DNA from: Oscillospiraceae bacterium
GTDB taxonomy: Bacteria; Bacillota; Clostridia; Oscillospirales; Ruminococcaceae
NCBI GenBank assembly: GCA_020024215.1
Contig: JAHHUC010000027.1
Coordinates: 1 to 24,596, forward strand
Direction: 5' to 3'
DNA length: 24,596 nucleotides
Below are positions 15,875 to 23,895 of this stretch, in pieces (positions within the stretch are counted from its first letter, which is position 1; every line of letters starts with the position of its first letter). The notes under the pieces are model-generated. The model searched no databases. It had not been told where the DNA came from and saw only the letters and a list, made by a program, of their open reading frames with translations. Both the position numbers and the translations under genes were made by a program.

Positions 15875-17145
15875 TGTCTGCTTTCCTCCCATCTGTTAGA
15901 ATAAATTTTCACAGGGATTTTTAGAGAGGTGAATATTCTGAAAAATTCCATCTCTATCTCGCTTGAAACAAAGCGGGATGTAAAGGCTACACAAAGCTTT
16001 CCGTTAAATGTACACACACATATTTGCAGATCCTTTGTGCTGTTGAATATGGAAAAGCTGTCCACATATTTTTGCAGCTTCTCATCTATATTCACCCTTC
16101 CCACATTGGAAACTGTTGTGGTGTATTCCTTTTCTGAGCTTTTATAGGCAAACTGCAAAAAGGGCTTTTTCAAAATAAGGGGTACCAGCTTGCTGTAAAG
16201 TGCATTTTCAAAATATTCAAGATAATCCAGCCTTTCCTGCAAATATTCCTTGTTAAGCCCCTCATGGATTATGCTGTGAATGTTTTGGGCAATTCCCCTT
16301 AAATCCTCATCTTCACGTTTTATCTCATAGCCCACATTGTAGACAGAGAAAAAATTCCTCATTGAATCAGAGGGGAAAAAGCTTCTTAAATTGACAGGCA
16401 CAGACACAACAACAGGAAGATCCCTCTCCCTTACCCTCTGTGTTTTTCTTATGGCCAAAATCATAACTGCACATAAAAATTCCGTTATGCTGCACCCAAA
16501 ATCCTTGCTTATCTTTGATATTTCATCCAGAGGGCTGAAGCCCTCTATCACCTTCATATCATAAAATTTAAGCTTCTTTCCGCTGAGCTGATATGCCTTT
16601 TTAAGACGGGGCTTGCTCTTTGGGCTCTTTTTTCCGGAATAGTATTTATCAAATGAGTCGCTCTGCTGCCTTGAAAGAGAGCTTATATCATTGTGAACGG
16701 CAAAATCCTTAGGAAGCTCTTCCTTATATTTTTCATAAAGATAATTGCTTATAAGGCACTCAAAAAATTTCATCGCACCCACCCCGTCTGTCAGAGCGTG
16801 ATATACCTCCAGATTTATGGTATTTATGTGATAGTTTATCCTGAAAAGGCTGGAGGTGGAATCAAAATAAAGGGCAAGACAGGGCGAGCCGCTTTCTTCT
16901 TCAATGTTAAGCTCGAAGTCGCTCTCATCGAAATAATACCAGAAAAGGCCCTTTCTCAAAACACATTTAAAGGAAGGAACCAAATCCAATGTAATTTTTG
17001 CAGCCTTATAAAGACAATCCAAGTCCACCTTTTCATTAAGATGACAGGAGAATCGAAATACCTTTGTGTCCAGCCCGCTGCTGTTGGGAGGAAAAATTTT
17101 TGCGGCATTGTCCAGCTTATACCAATTTTTGATGTTGTTTTCCAA
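15871..17145 (-). CDS. Condensation/alcohol acetyltransferase-like HxxxD acyltransferase
   Basis: 424 residues from the preferred start. The catalytic HxxxDG motif of the CoA-dependent acyltransferase superfamily is H116-A-L-T-D120-G (YHALTDGVGA). The N-terminus NWYKLDNAAKIFPP is a recurring start in clostridial proteins annotated as alcohol acetyltransferase. The C-terminal half contains the bridging region TVSNVGRVNI, as in condensation domains and wax-ester or polyketide-associated acyltransferases. It should join an acyl donor to an alcohol or amine; the substrates are unknown. No carrier-protein or adenylation domain is attached. The preferred start is TTG at 17143-17145 with GAGGG 7 nt upstream. 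A longer TTG at 17161-17163 would overlap the upstream stop but lacks a ribosome binding site. Confidence 0.78.
   Translation of the reverse strand: MENNIKNWYKLDNAAKIFPPNSSGLDTKVFRFSCHLNEKVDLDCLYKAAKITLDLVPSFKCVLRKGLFWYYFDESDFELNIEEESGSPCLALYFDSTSSLFRINYHINTINLEVYHALTDGVGAMKFFECLISNYLYEKYKEELPKDFAVHNDISSLSRQQSDSFDKYYSGKKSPKSKPRLKKAYQLSGKKLKFYDMKVIEGFSPLDEISKISKDFGCSITEFLCAVMILAIRKTQRVRERDLPVVVSVPVNLRSFFPSDSMRNFFSVYNVGYEIKREDEDLRGIAQNIHSIIHEGLNKEYLQERLDYLEYFENALYSKLVPLILKKPFLQFAYKSSEKEYTTTVSNVGRVNIDEKLQKYVDSFSIFNSTKDLQICVCTFNGKLCVAFTSRFVSSEIEMEFFRIFTSLKIPVKIYSNRWEESRH
15885..15890 (-). promoter_or_regulatory. Ribosome binding site supporting a TTG start for the zinc-ribbon protein
   Basis: GGGAGG on the minus strand, 10 nt before the TTG at 15872-15874. 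It lies on top of the alternative ATG (15890-15892), which argues against that ATG. Confidence 0.55.
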
Positions 17146-17159
17146 AAAAATGCCCTCTC

Positions 17160-18077
17160 TCAAGATAGAAATTGATTTATATAATGATAGGTTCTGTTCA
17201 TCTGTCTGCTGGCAGCAGGCAGCCCCAAAAAGCCGTGAATGGTATCAAATACCCTTTTGCAGGTGACCTTGTTGCCGAATTTCCAAAGCTTTTGTGCATA
17301 GGCCTCGCCTTCATCCCGCAGCGGATCATACCAGGCTGTCAAAACCAGTGTATCCGGCTGATTATAAAGGTTTTCGCTTATAAGCGGTGCAAAATAAGGA
17401 TTGTCGAAATCCTCCTTTGAGGAGGCATAAAGCTCCATATAATCGCATATGCGCTTTGCTGTCAGTATATAATCTGTTCCGAAATCCCTGACAGACTTAA
17501 AGGGTGAATTTGCTGAATGATCATTATATGTAGAGGGATAGACCAAAATCTGCTTTTGGGGTATATACTCATTTTTATCCCTCAGCATAAGTGACAGTGC
17601 AGCGGCAAGATTCCCGCCTGCGCTGTCTCCCATCAAAACCACATCATCCCTTTTAAAGCCGAATTTTTCTGCATTTTCGCATATGCTCTTAACTGCATAA
17701 TAGCAGTCTTGCAGGCCTATGGGAAATTTATATTCGGGCGCAAGACGATAATCCACCGAGAGGACAACAGTGTTTGTATTTTTTGAAAGATTCATGCATA
17801 TACGGCTGTAATTGTCAATATTTCCGATAACCCAGCCGCCGCCGTGAAAATAGATTATCACCTTTTCAGCTCCTGTAAGGACCTTTGGTTTAAAAGCCCT
17901 TATAGGCACAAGATAGTCATCAAAGGATTTTATCTCCAAATCAAGCGTTTCATAATTGATGCTGATAGGGCCGGGAGACAGCAGATTTTTTGTTTTTCTT
18001 ATCCGCCTGAAATTATTTTTGACATCAAGGTCATAATAGGAAACCTTTGAAATCACTTTTTTTAAATATTTGTTCAT
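17160..18077 (-). CDS. Alpha/beta hydrolase, HSL (family IV) esterase type
   Basis: 305 residues. The oxyanion-hole motif HGGGW is at 78-82 and the nucleophile elbow GDSAGGN places the serine at S152. The acid is D251 (WYDPLRDEGE) and the base H281 (IHGFLG), so the catalytic triad is complete. SVDYRLAPEYKFP (107-119) is typical of hormone-sensitive-lipase-like esterases. No signal peptide is seen, so it should act in the cytoplasm on acyl esters. The ATG at 18075-18077 follows the AI-2E-type permease stop codon by 3 bp, and the stop lies 14 bp before the acyltransferase start. It pairs an ester-cleaving enzyme with an ester-forming one. Confidence 0.88.
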   Translation of the reverse strand: MNKYLKKVISKVSYYDLDVKNNFRRIRKTKNLLSPGPISINYETLDLEIKSFDDYLVPIRAFKPKVLTGAEKVIIYFHGGGWVIGNIDNYSRICMNLSKNTNTVVLSVDYRLAPEYKFPIGLQDCYYAVKSICENAEKFGFKRDDVVLMGDSAGGNLAAALSLMLRDKNEYIPQKQILVYPSTYNDHSANSPFKSVRDFGTDYILTAKRICDYMELYASSKEDFDNPYFAPLISENLYNQPDTLVLTAWYDPLRDEGEAYAQKLWKFGNKVTCKRVFDTIHGFLGLPAASRQMNRTYHYINQFLS

Positions 18078-18080
18078 ATG

Positions 18081-19328
18081 CTAATCCCTTTTGTCCTCAA
18101 GCTGTTTTTCTGATGCTATTTCCAATATCTCATCTATGGGCTTTTCATAAAATTCCGTCTCATAGGGAAGATTTTTGTTTTTGAGCAAAACTGCCAGCTT
18201 ATTCTTGGCAACCCAGAAAATAACCCCCATTGTGGGAACACCGATTATCATGCCCACTATTCCAAAGGCTCCGCCGAAAAGAAGTATGGCAAAAACCACC
18301 CAAAAGGCAGAAAGCCCTGTTGTATCTCCTAATATCATGGGGCCTATGATATTGCCGTCGAGCTGCTGAAGGAAAAGCACAAATACAAGGAATATAACTC
18401 CCTTTGCAGGAGATATGAAGGCTATGAGAACAAAGGACGGTATAGCCCCTAAGAAGGGACCGAAATAAGGTATGATGTTGGTTATGCCGACTATGAAGCT
18501 GACAAGAATTGTATTGGGAATTTTCAAAATGCTCAGGCCTATAAAGCACAAAAAGCCTATGATAAAGGAATCTATTATTTTGCCTGTTATAAATCTGCCG
18601 AACATATGATCGGCAGTACCTATCAATTTGCTTATATCAGATATTTTGTCAGTCTTCATAAGGGAAACCGCAACTTTTTTAATCTGAGCAATAAATATTT
18701 CCTTTGAAAAAAGGAGATAGCAGGAAATTATTATCCCCACAACTGCATTTATAACTCCGTTTGAAATATTTACCAAAAAGCCCACCAGCAGAGGTATGGA
18801 ATTTCCAATGATGGATATAAAATCCGTGACAGCCTGACCTATCTGATCGCTGATCTGCTTTATATAGGTATCGGGAATAAGTCCCTCCGGTATATTTTCA
18901 AAAATTGCAGTGGCTGTATGCTGTGCCCACGAAACATAATCCTGAAGCTGCATAACCATGTTGGAAAGGCTTTCAATGACGCGGGGCATAACAATGAGAA
19001 GAAAAACAACAAACAGGGCTATTGCAAAAATATATGTCAGAAGCAGCGAAATTCCTCTGAGATTTTTCCTCTTTGCCCTTTTGAAAAAGGAAAGCTTCAG
19101 CATATATCGTTCAAACGTCATCATTATCGGATCTAAAAGATATGCGATTATAAAGCCGTAAAATATTGGAAAAATGGGCTTTAAAATGCCGTATATCCAA
19201 TTATTCACCGCACCCAGGTTGCTTATAAGCTGAAAAAAAGTGATGGACAGAATTATCACTGCAAATGCGTATGCGCTTATTGTTACATAGCCTTTATTAA
19301 ATTCTTTCTTCAAGTCTTTTTCCTCCAT
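18081..19328 (-). CDS. AI-2E family transporter (PerM/UPF0118-type permease)
   Basis: 415 residues with about eight hydrophobic helices and a large extracellular-loop stretch around residues 100-170. The signatures PIFPIFYGFIIAYLLDPI near the N-terminus and NIIPYFGPFLGAIPS followed by QQLDGNIIGPMILG in the C-terminal half are typical of the family. Members are named for autoinducer-2 export, but many transport other solutes or act in Na+/H+ exchange, so the substrate is open. The ATG shares one base with the ABC-F stop codon (TGATG). The tail is highly charged. Confidence 0.9.
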   Translation of the reverse strand: MEEKDLKKEFNKGYVTISAYAFAVIILSITFFQLISNLGAVNNWIYGILKPIFPIFYGFIIAYLLDPIMMTFERYMLKLSFFKRAKRKNLRGISLLLTYIFAIALFVVFLLIVMPRVIESLSNMVMQLQDYVSWAQHTATAIFENIPEGLIPDTYIKQISDQIGQAVTDFISIIGNSIPLLVGFLVNISNGVINAVVGIIISCYLLFSKEIFIAQIKKVAVSLMKTDKISDISKLIGTADHMFGRFITGKIIDSFIIGFLCFIGLSILKIPNTILVSFIVGITNIIPYFGPFLGAIPSFVLIAFISPAKGVIFLVFVLFLQQLDGNIIGPMILGDTTGLSAFWVVFAILLFGGAFGIVGMIIGVPTMGVIFWVAKNKLAVLLKNKNLPYETEFYEKPIDEILEIASEKQLEDKRD

Positions 19329-21247
19329 CAGCTGTCAAGCTGAATCATTACATCATCCAGCTGTTCATAAAGCTCGTTAATTTTTCTGTCAGTTTCTGCC
19401 ATAGACTCTGAAAGCTCATTTATTTTCTGATAGTCGCCGGCATCTTTAGGCGAGCTTAACTGCTCTTCCAGGCTTATTTTCAGATTTTCCAGCTGTTCTA
19501 TATCAGTCAGAAGCTTTTTCTCCTTATTTTTCAAGGAGGCAATAAGTGATCTCTGTGCCTTTGATTTGTAGTAGCCTTCCTTTTTGACATTTTCCTCTTT
19601 TTCCTTTTTGACAGCTGCTTTTGGCCTTGAAAGCACCTCTTCCGAAAGCTGCTTGAAGTTCATGTTGTAAATGTCATACCCGCCCTCGTTGAAATACACT
19701 ATCCTGTCAGGAACATGGGAAAGCAGCCATCTGTCATGTGATACCATTATTATGGTTCCGTCATAGCAGATGAGAGCTTGCTCCAGCGCCTCCTTTGAAG
19801 GCATATCCAGATGGTTGGTAGGCTCATCCAAAATTAGCACATTGGCATCCTGGGCCATGAGTATGGATAGCTTAAGCCTTGCAACCTCTCCGCCTGACAG
19901 CGCAGATATATGCTTATAGACCTCTTCTCCTCTAAAGCCCACCTTTGCCAGAAGATTTCTGAGGTTAAGCTCCGATTCCAGCGGGAATCTGTCCCAAAGC
20001 TCCATAAGCAGCGTTTTGTATGGGTGCAGCTCCCCTGCATCCTGATGGAAATAACCTGTCTTTACATTTCTTCCCCATTCAATTATTCCGTTATATCTGG
20101 GCATAAGCTCTGTGAGTATTTTTAAAAGTGTGGATTTTCCTGTTCCGTTGCTTCCTATTATGGCAACCTTTTCTCCCCTTTTGATGTGTATGCCAAAATC
20201 CTCTATAAGCAGCCTTTCATTCTCCCCCTCTTTTATCAAAACATCCAGATGCTCCACATGAAGAATATCGCTGACCGGCTTTATTTTGTACTTAAATTCA
20301 AATTTGGGAGGAATTTCAATTTTCGGGGGCTTTTCCGCCTTGTCAAGATGCTCTATCATTCTCAGCCTGCTTTTTGCAGACTGTGAAGTAGATGCCCTTG
20401 CCATGTTTTTATCCGCATATTCCTGAAGGCTCTGCACAGTGTTGCGATATTTTTCATACTCCTTCTGAAGTCTCTCCAGACGCATTTTTCGAAGGTTGAG
20501 ATATTCGTTGTAGGATGCAGGATAAGAGATTATGTTTAATCCCTCTATCTCCCATGTTATATCGGTCACATTGTTCAAAAACCATCTGTCATGGGAAACT
20601 GTGAGAATTGTTCCCTTATACGATTTTAAATATTCCTCCAGCCATGCCAGCATATTAAAATCCAGATGGTTTGTGGCTTCATCCAGAATAAGTATATCCA
20701 AATCCTCCAAAAGCAGCTTGCAGAGCATCAGCCTTGTCTGCTCTCCCCCTGACATTTTGGCAACGGAGGTGTCCCTTGGAAAATTTCCGAAGCCCATGCC
20801 CTGAAGCACCGTATTTATTCGCACCTGGGCAGAATAGCCGTCAAGGCTTAAAAATCTTTCCTCTGCCTTCTGATAGGAAAGCTCTGTGCTTTTATATTCC
20901 TTTGATGAATGGTCCGTAAAAGCCGCAAGCTTGCTGCTTAGGCTCTCCATTTCCCTTCTTGCCGCATAGACCTCCTTGAGCGCATCCTCCATTTCGCTTT
21001 GAATGGTTCCGTTATTTTTTACATCACCTGTCTGCTTTAAATAGCCTACCTTTAGGTATGGGGAATGTGTTATGGTTCCCTCATCGCACACCAGCTTTTC
21101 AGAAATAAGGTTCAGAAGAGTTGTCTTTCCTGCACCATTAGGTCCTATCAGAGCTATTTTATCACCTTTGTTGATGGAAAGAGATACATTTTCAATTATG
21201 CTCTCTCCGCCATAAGCAAAAGATACATTTTCAAAATTCACAAGCAT
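19328..21247 (-). CDS. ABC-F family ATP-binding protein
   Basis: 639 residues with two ABC ATPase domains and no membrane segments. Domain 1 has Walker A GPNGAGKT (35-42), signature MSGGEQ (165-170) and Walker B LDEATNHLD (188-196). Domain 2 has GSNGTGKST, LSGGE and LDEPTNHLD. The interdomain linker is rich in charged helix, and a lysine/glutamate coiled coil ends the protein. ABC-F proteins act on ribosomes, either as translation factors or as antibiotic-resistance proteins, so it need not transport anything. The preferred ATG is 21245-21247, with AAAGGG 9 nt upstream. An ATG at 21251-21253 and a TTG at 21269-21271 are in frame but poorly spaced. It is the first gene of the five-gene minus-strand cluster. 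Confidence 0.93.
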   Translation of the reverse strand: MLVNFENVSFAYGGESIIENVSLSINKGDKIALIGPNGAGKTTLLNLISEKLVCDEGTITHSPYLKVGYLKQTGDVKNNGTIQSEMEDALKEVYAARREMESLSSKLAAFTDHSSKEYKSTELSYQKAEERFLSLDGYSAQVRINTVLQGMGFGNFPRDTSVAKMSGGEQTRLMLCKLLLEDLDILILDEATNHLDFNMLAWLEEYLKSYKGTILTVSHDRWFLNNVTDITWEIEGLNIISYPASYNEYLNLRKMRLERLQKEYEKYRNTVQSLQEYADKNMARASTSQSAKSRLRMIEHLDKAEKPPKIEIPPKFEFKYKIKPVSDILHVEHLDVLIKEGENERLLIEDFGIHIKRGEKVAIIGSNGTGKSTLLKILTELMPRYNGIIEWGRNVKTGYFHQDAGELHPYKTLLMELWDRFPLESELNLRNLLAKVGFRGEEVYKHISALSGGEVARLKLSILMAQDANVLILDEPTNHLDMPSKEALEQALICYDGTIIMVSHDRWLLSHVPDRIVYFNEGGYDIYNMNFKQLSEEVLSRPKAAVKKEKEENVKKEGYYKSKAQRSLIASLKNKEKKLLTDIEQLENLKISLEEQLSSPKDAGDYQKINELSESMAETDRKINELYEQLDDVMIQLDS

Positions 21248-21308
21248 TTTCATATTCCCTTTACTAAACAATACTCTTTTTACATTTTATCATATATTCT
21301 GTATAAAT

Positions 21309-21336
21309 AAAATAGCATTAAGAAAAAATAAGTCAA
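21309..21336 (-). promoter_or_regulatory. Possible promoter of the ABC-F-led cluster
   Basis: -35 TTGACT (21331-21336), 16-bp spacer, -10 TATTTT (21309-21314). A TGATAAAAT further downstream could be an alternative extended -10. The assignment is uncertain. Confidence 0.35.
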
Positions 21337-21355
21337 AGCCAACGGCAATTTATAT

Positions 21356-21384
21356 TTGAAGAAATTGTGCTTTTATGTTAGAAT
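21356..21384 (+). promoter_or_regulatory. Promoter of rmuC
   Basis: -35 TTGAAG (21356-21361), 17-bp spacer, -10 TAGAAT (21379-21384) with an upstream TG (extended -10). The leader is about 20 nt. Confidence 0.6.
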
Positions 21385-21409
21385 ATGTTTCTATGAAAGG
21401 GAGGAGATT

Positions 21410-22774
21410 ATGAAATCAACAGATTTACTTCTGACCGCCGCAATTTTTCTCTTGCTGGTTTTGCTTGTGCCGGTTTTGACAGCACTGAAAAAAATATCTT
21501 CAAATTCCCAAAACAAAGAGGAGCTGAAAAGATTTTCCTCCAATATAGAGGATAATCTCAGCCGAACAAGAAGCGAGATGTCGCAGAGCATAAACAGCAG
21601 TGTTTCTTCAATGGGTGAAATTCTCAGCAAAGCTCAGGAAAGAAACTGGATAATGCAGAATAACAGAATATCCGATCTCACCGAACAGCTTTCCTCAAAT
21701 CAGAAATATCTGCAAAAAAGCATAAATGATCGTCTCACTCAGATGGAGATGCGGGAGGCTCATTTCCAGAGCATATCCGAAAAAAAGCTGGAAAGCATAA
21801 GGGAGGCTGTGGAGATAAAGCTTGATACCATCAATCGTGAAAACTCCAAAAAGCTTGATGAAATGAGAGCAACCGTTGATGAAAAGCTGCAAAAAACATT
21901 GGATGACAGGCTTTCACAATCCTTCAGCCAGGTGAGCACAAGGCTGGAGGAGGTTTATAAGGGCTTGGGAGAAATGCAGAAGCTGGCATCAGGTGTAGGA
22001 GATTTGAAGAAGGTGCTCTCAAATGTAAAGACAAGGGGCATATTGGGAGAAATTCAGCTGGGTGCAATTTTAGAGGAGATTCTTTCCCCCGAACAGTATG
22101 AAACAAATGTAGCCACTAAAAAAGGCAGCTCCGCCGTTGTGGAATTTGCCGTAAAGCTGCCCGGAGACGGAATAGAGCCTGTTTATCTGCCCATAGATTC
22201 AAAATTTCCCGCAGACAGGTATGAGGAGCTTTCAGATGCCTATGATTCCTGTGACAAGGACAGAATAAAGGAGGCCTCAAAAAATTTGGAAAGGGCGCTC
22301 AAGGCATCGGCAAAGGAAATTCATGACAAATACATAGATCCACCCTACACCACAGATTTCGGCATAATGTTCCTGCCCTTTGAGGGCCTTTATGCGGAGG
22401 CTGTAAGAATGGGGCTTATTGAAACCCTGGCAAGAGATTACAGAATAAATATAGCCGGGCCTACAACTACGGCAGCTCTTCTTAATTCGCTGCAAATGGG
22501 CTTCAGAACCTTGGCTATCCAAAAGAGATCCGGCGAGGTTTGGGAAATTTTAGGAGCAGTAAAAACCGAATTTTCAAAATTTTCAGATGTGCTGGAAACA
22601 ACCCGCGCCAAGCTTCGCAAGGCAAATGACGATTTAGACATACTGATAGGCACAAGAACAAGGGCGATCCAGAGAAAATTGAGGGAGGTTTCTGAGGTAC
22701 CCTCAGATTGCTCCAAAAACATTTTGGAAATACCGGATACAATAAGCTTTGATGGCAGAGAAAATCAATTATAA
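21410..22774 (+). CDS. rmuC: DNA recombination protein RmuC
   Basis: 454 residues. One N-terminal membrane helix (about 5-25), then a long coiled coil (about 30-190), then the RmuC nuclease-like core. Family motifs include KTRGILGEIQLGAIL (about 206-220), PIDSKFP (about 260) and IAGPTTTAALLNSLQMGFRTLAIQKRS (about 347). In Escherichia coli RmuC limits recombination between inverted repeats; the biochemical role is not settled. The ATG at 21410 is chosen because GGGAGGAG lies just upstream. A longer TTG start at 21356 is the promoter -35 box. It is transcribed divergently from the ABC-F gene. Confidence 0.94.
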   Translation: MKSTDLLLTAAIFLLLVLLVPVLTALKKISSNSQNKEELKRFSSNIEDNLSRTRSEMSQSINSSVSSMGEILSKAQERNWIMQNNRISDLTEQLSSNQKYLQKSINDRLTQMEMREAHFQSISEKKLESIREAVEIKLDTINRENSKKLDEMRATVDEKLQKTLDDRLSQSFSQVSTRLEEVYKGLGEMQKLASGVGDLKKVLSNVKTRGILGEIQLGAILEEILSPEQYETNVATKKGSSAVVEFAVKLPGDGIEPVYLPIDSKFPADRYEELSDAYDSCDKDRIKEASKNLERALKASAKEIHDKYIDPPYTTDFGIMFLPFEGLYAEAVRMGLIETLARDYRINIAGPTTTAALLNSLQMGFRTLAIQKRSGEVWEILGAVKTEFSKFSDVLETTRAKLRKANDDLDILIGTRTRAIQRKLREVSEVPSDCSKNILEIPDTISFDGRENQL

Positions 22775-22798
22775 ATAGTCAAGGCACTTTCACATCGG

Positions 22799-22836
22799 TT
22801 GATAAAAGGGTTCTACCCATTATCCAAGGTCTTTTT
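22799..22836 (+). terminator. Possible terminator of rmuC
   Basis: An imperfect hairpin (TTGATAA against TTATCCAA with a bulge, plus an inner GGG/CCC) is followed a few bases later by TCTTTTTT. The distance to the T run makes it weaker than the others. If it is not functional, rmuC and the cyclophilin gene would share a transcript. Confidence 0.4.
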
Positions 22837-22891
22837 TAAAATGAAGCATATTTTGAAAAAGCAATAAATAAAAAAACAGGGAGATTTAAAA

Positions 22892-23365
22892 ATGGTTGTT
22901 ATCACAATGAAAAACGGCGGAGTAATCAAGCTGGAATTGGATCATGAAGCTGCCCCCATAACAGTGCAGAATTTTGAAAAGCTGGTAAATGAAGGCTTTT
23001 ACGACGGTCTTATATTCCACAGGGTGATCAGCGGATTTATGATTCAGGGCGGCTGCCCTGACGGAAACGGAATGGGAGGTCCCGGTTATTCCATAAAGGG
23101 AGAATTCAAATCCAACGGTGTGGACAATCCCATCAGCCACAAAAGAGGCGTTATTTCTATGGCAAGATCTCAGGATCCCAATTCCGCCGGAAGCCAATTT
23201 TTCATCATGCATAAGGATGCCCTTTACCTTGACGGAAATTATGCTGCATTTGGCAAGGTTGTAGAGGGAATGGATGTGGTTGACAAAATAGCAGATGTAA
23301 AAACCGACTTTACGGATAAGCCTAAGGAGCCTCAGATAATCGAATCCATAAGAATTGAAAAATAA
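22892..23365 (+). CDS. Cyclophilin-type peptidyl-prolyl cis-trans isomerase
   Basis: 157 residues, a short bacterial cyclophilin without signal peptide, so cytoplasmic. It catalyses proline isomerisation in protein folding. Catalytic and pocket residues are visible: F42-H43-R44 (IFHRVISGFMIQGG), Q52 and GSQFFI (100-105). The position of the human CypA tryptophan (W121) is Y112 here, common in bacterial members and usually linked to weaker cyclosporin binding. The ATG has AGGGAGA upstream. A strong terminator follows directly. I found no clear promoter in 22775-22891. Confidence 0.94.
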   Translation: MVVITMKNGGVIKLELDHEAAPITVQNFEKLVNEGFYDGLIFHRVISGFMIQGGCPDGNGMGGPGYSIKGEFKSNGVDNPISHKRGVISMARSQDPNSAGSQFFIMHKDALYLDGNYAAFGKVVEGMDVVDKIADVKTDFTDKPKEPQIIESIRIEK

Positions 23366-23382
23366 GTCTTGACCACCTGTAT

Positions 23383-23418
23383 AAAAGGGCCTTGCAGTAT
23401 CTGCTGCAAAGCCCTTTT
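23383..23418. terminator. Strong terminator of the cyclophilin gene, probably bidirectional
   Basis: AAAAGGGC pairs with GCCCTTTT, then after one mismatch TTGCAG pairs with CTGCAA. T-rich sequence lies on both sides. It can also stop transcripts from the small minus-strand gene at 23451-23579. Confidence 0.85.
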
Positions 23419-23450
23419 AATTGTTTGATACGCCTGAAAGAAAAGCCGGT

Positions 23451-23579
23451 TTACTTTTCACTTATTTTTTCCTTTTCCTTAAAAAATATAAAATCATCTA
23501 CGTCTCCGTCTGTTTTAAACCACTCATCTATATAATTTTTATCTGTTTCTTTGTTTATATTATCACAATAAACACGCAT
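23451..23579 (-). CDS. Small acidic protein of 42 residues, function unknown
   Basis: A 43-codon frame (with TAA stop) starts at ATG 23577-23579 and is preceded by GAGGAGG (23588-23594) with ideal 8-nt spacing, one of the best ribosome binding sites in the window. A perfect TATAAT (23612-23617) lies about 33 bp upstream of the ATG, though with a poor -35. The protein begins MRVYCDNINKETDKNYIDEW, has an acidic middle (DGDVDD) and a lysine/glutamate tail, with about 12 acidic and 8 basic residues. No membrane helix or known motif is seen. It converges on the cyclophilin terminator. I do not recognise it. A plus-strand frame over the same bases (23421-23606) has no ribosome binding site. Confidence 0.6.
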   Translation of the reverse strand: MRVYCDNINKETDKNYIDEWFKTDGDVDDFIFFKEKEKISEK

Positions 23580-23815
23580 AAAATAGTCCTCCTCATTTTG
23601 TTATAGTTTTAATTATATGCAGACTGTCCCCTGTGTATTCCTCTGCAAAAGTGGCACATCAAAAAATCTGCAAGGAGTTTATTTTACAATTTCAAAAAGC
23701 AAAAATTGCTCGATTGCTGTCTTTGATAAATACATAGGGAAATTTATAGCATTATATGTAGAAAAGCAGCCCTTTATTATACTCACTTTTGTCTATAAAT
23801 ATGCCTTTTCCAGCC
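23580..23815. other. AT-rich intergenic stretch with no convincing gene
   Basis: Apart from the ribosome binding site and possible -10 box of the small minus-strand gene, nothing is supported here. A plus-strand 72-codon frame (23617-23835) and short minus-strand frames lack ribosome binding sites. It could be eroded coding sequence, but no family is recognisable. Confidence 0.4.
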
Positions 23816-23845
23816 TTGACTTATACCATACCTAATCTGTATAAT
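23816..23845 (+). promoter_or_regulatory. Sigma-A-type promoter of the chorismate mutase gene
   Basis: -35 TTGACT (23816-23821), 18-bp spacer, perfect -10 TATAAT (23840-23845). The transcript would start near 23852, with a leader of about 44 nt. Confidence 0.7.
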
Positions 23846-23895
23846 AATATTCAAACACCATATTTAAAATATGCTTATCGGATTGGAGGCCCATC

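Noticed and set aside
23421..23606. Plus-strand 61-codon hydrophobic frame
   Set aside because: No ribosome binding site, begins next to the cyclophilin terminator, and lies opposite the better supported 42-codon gene.
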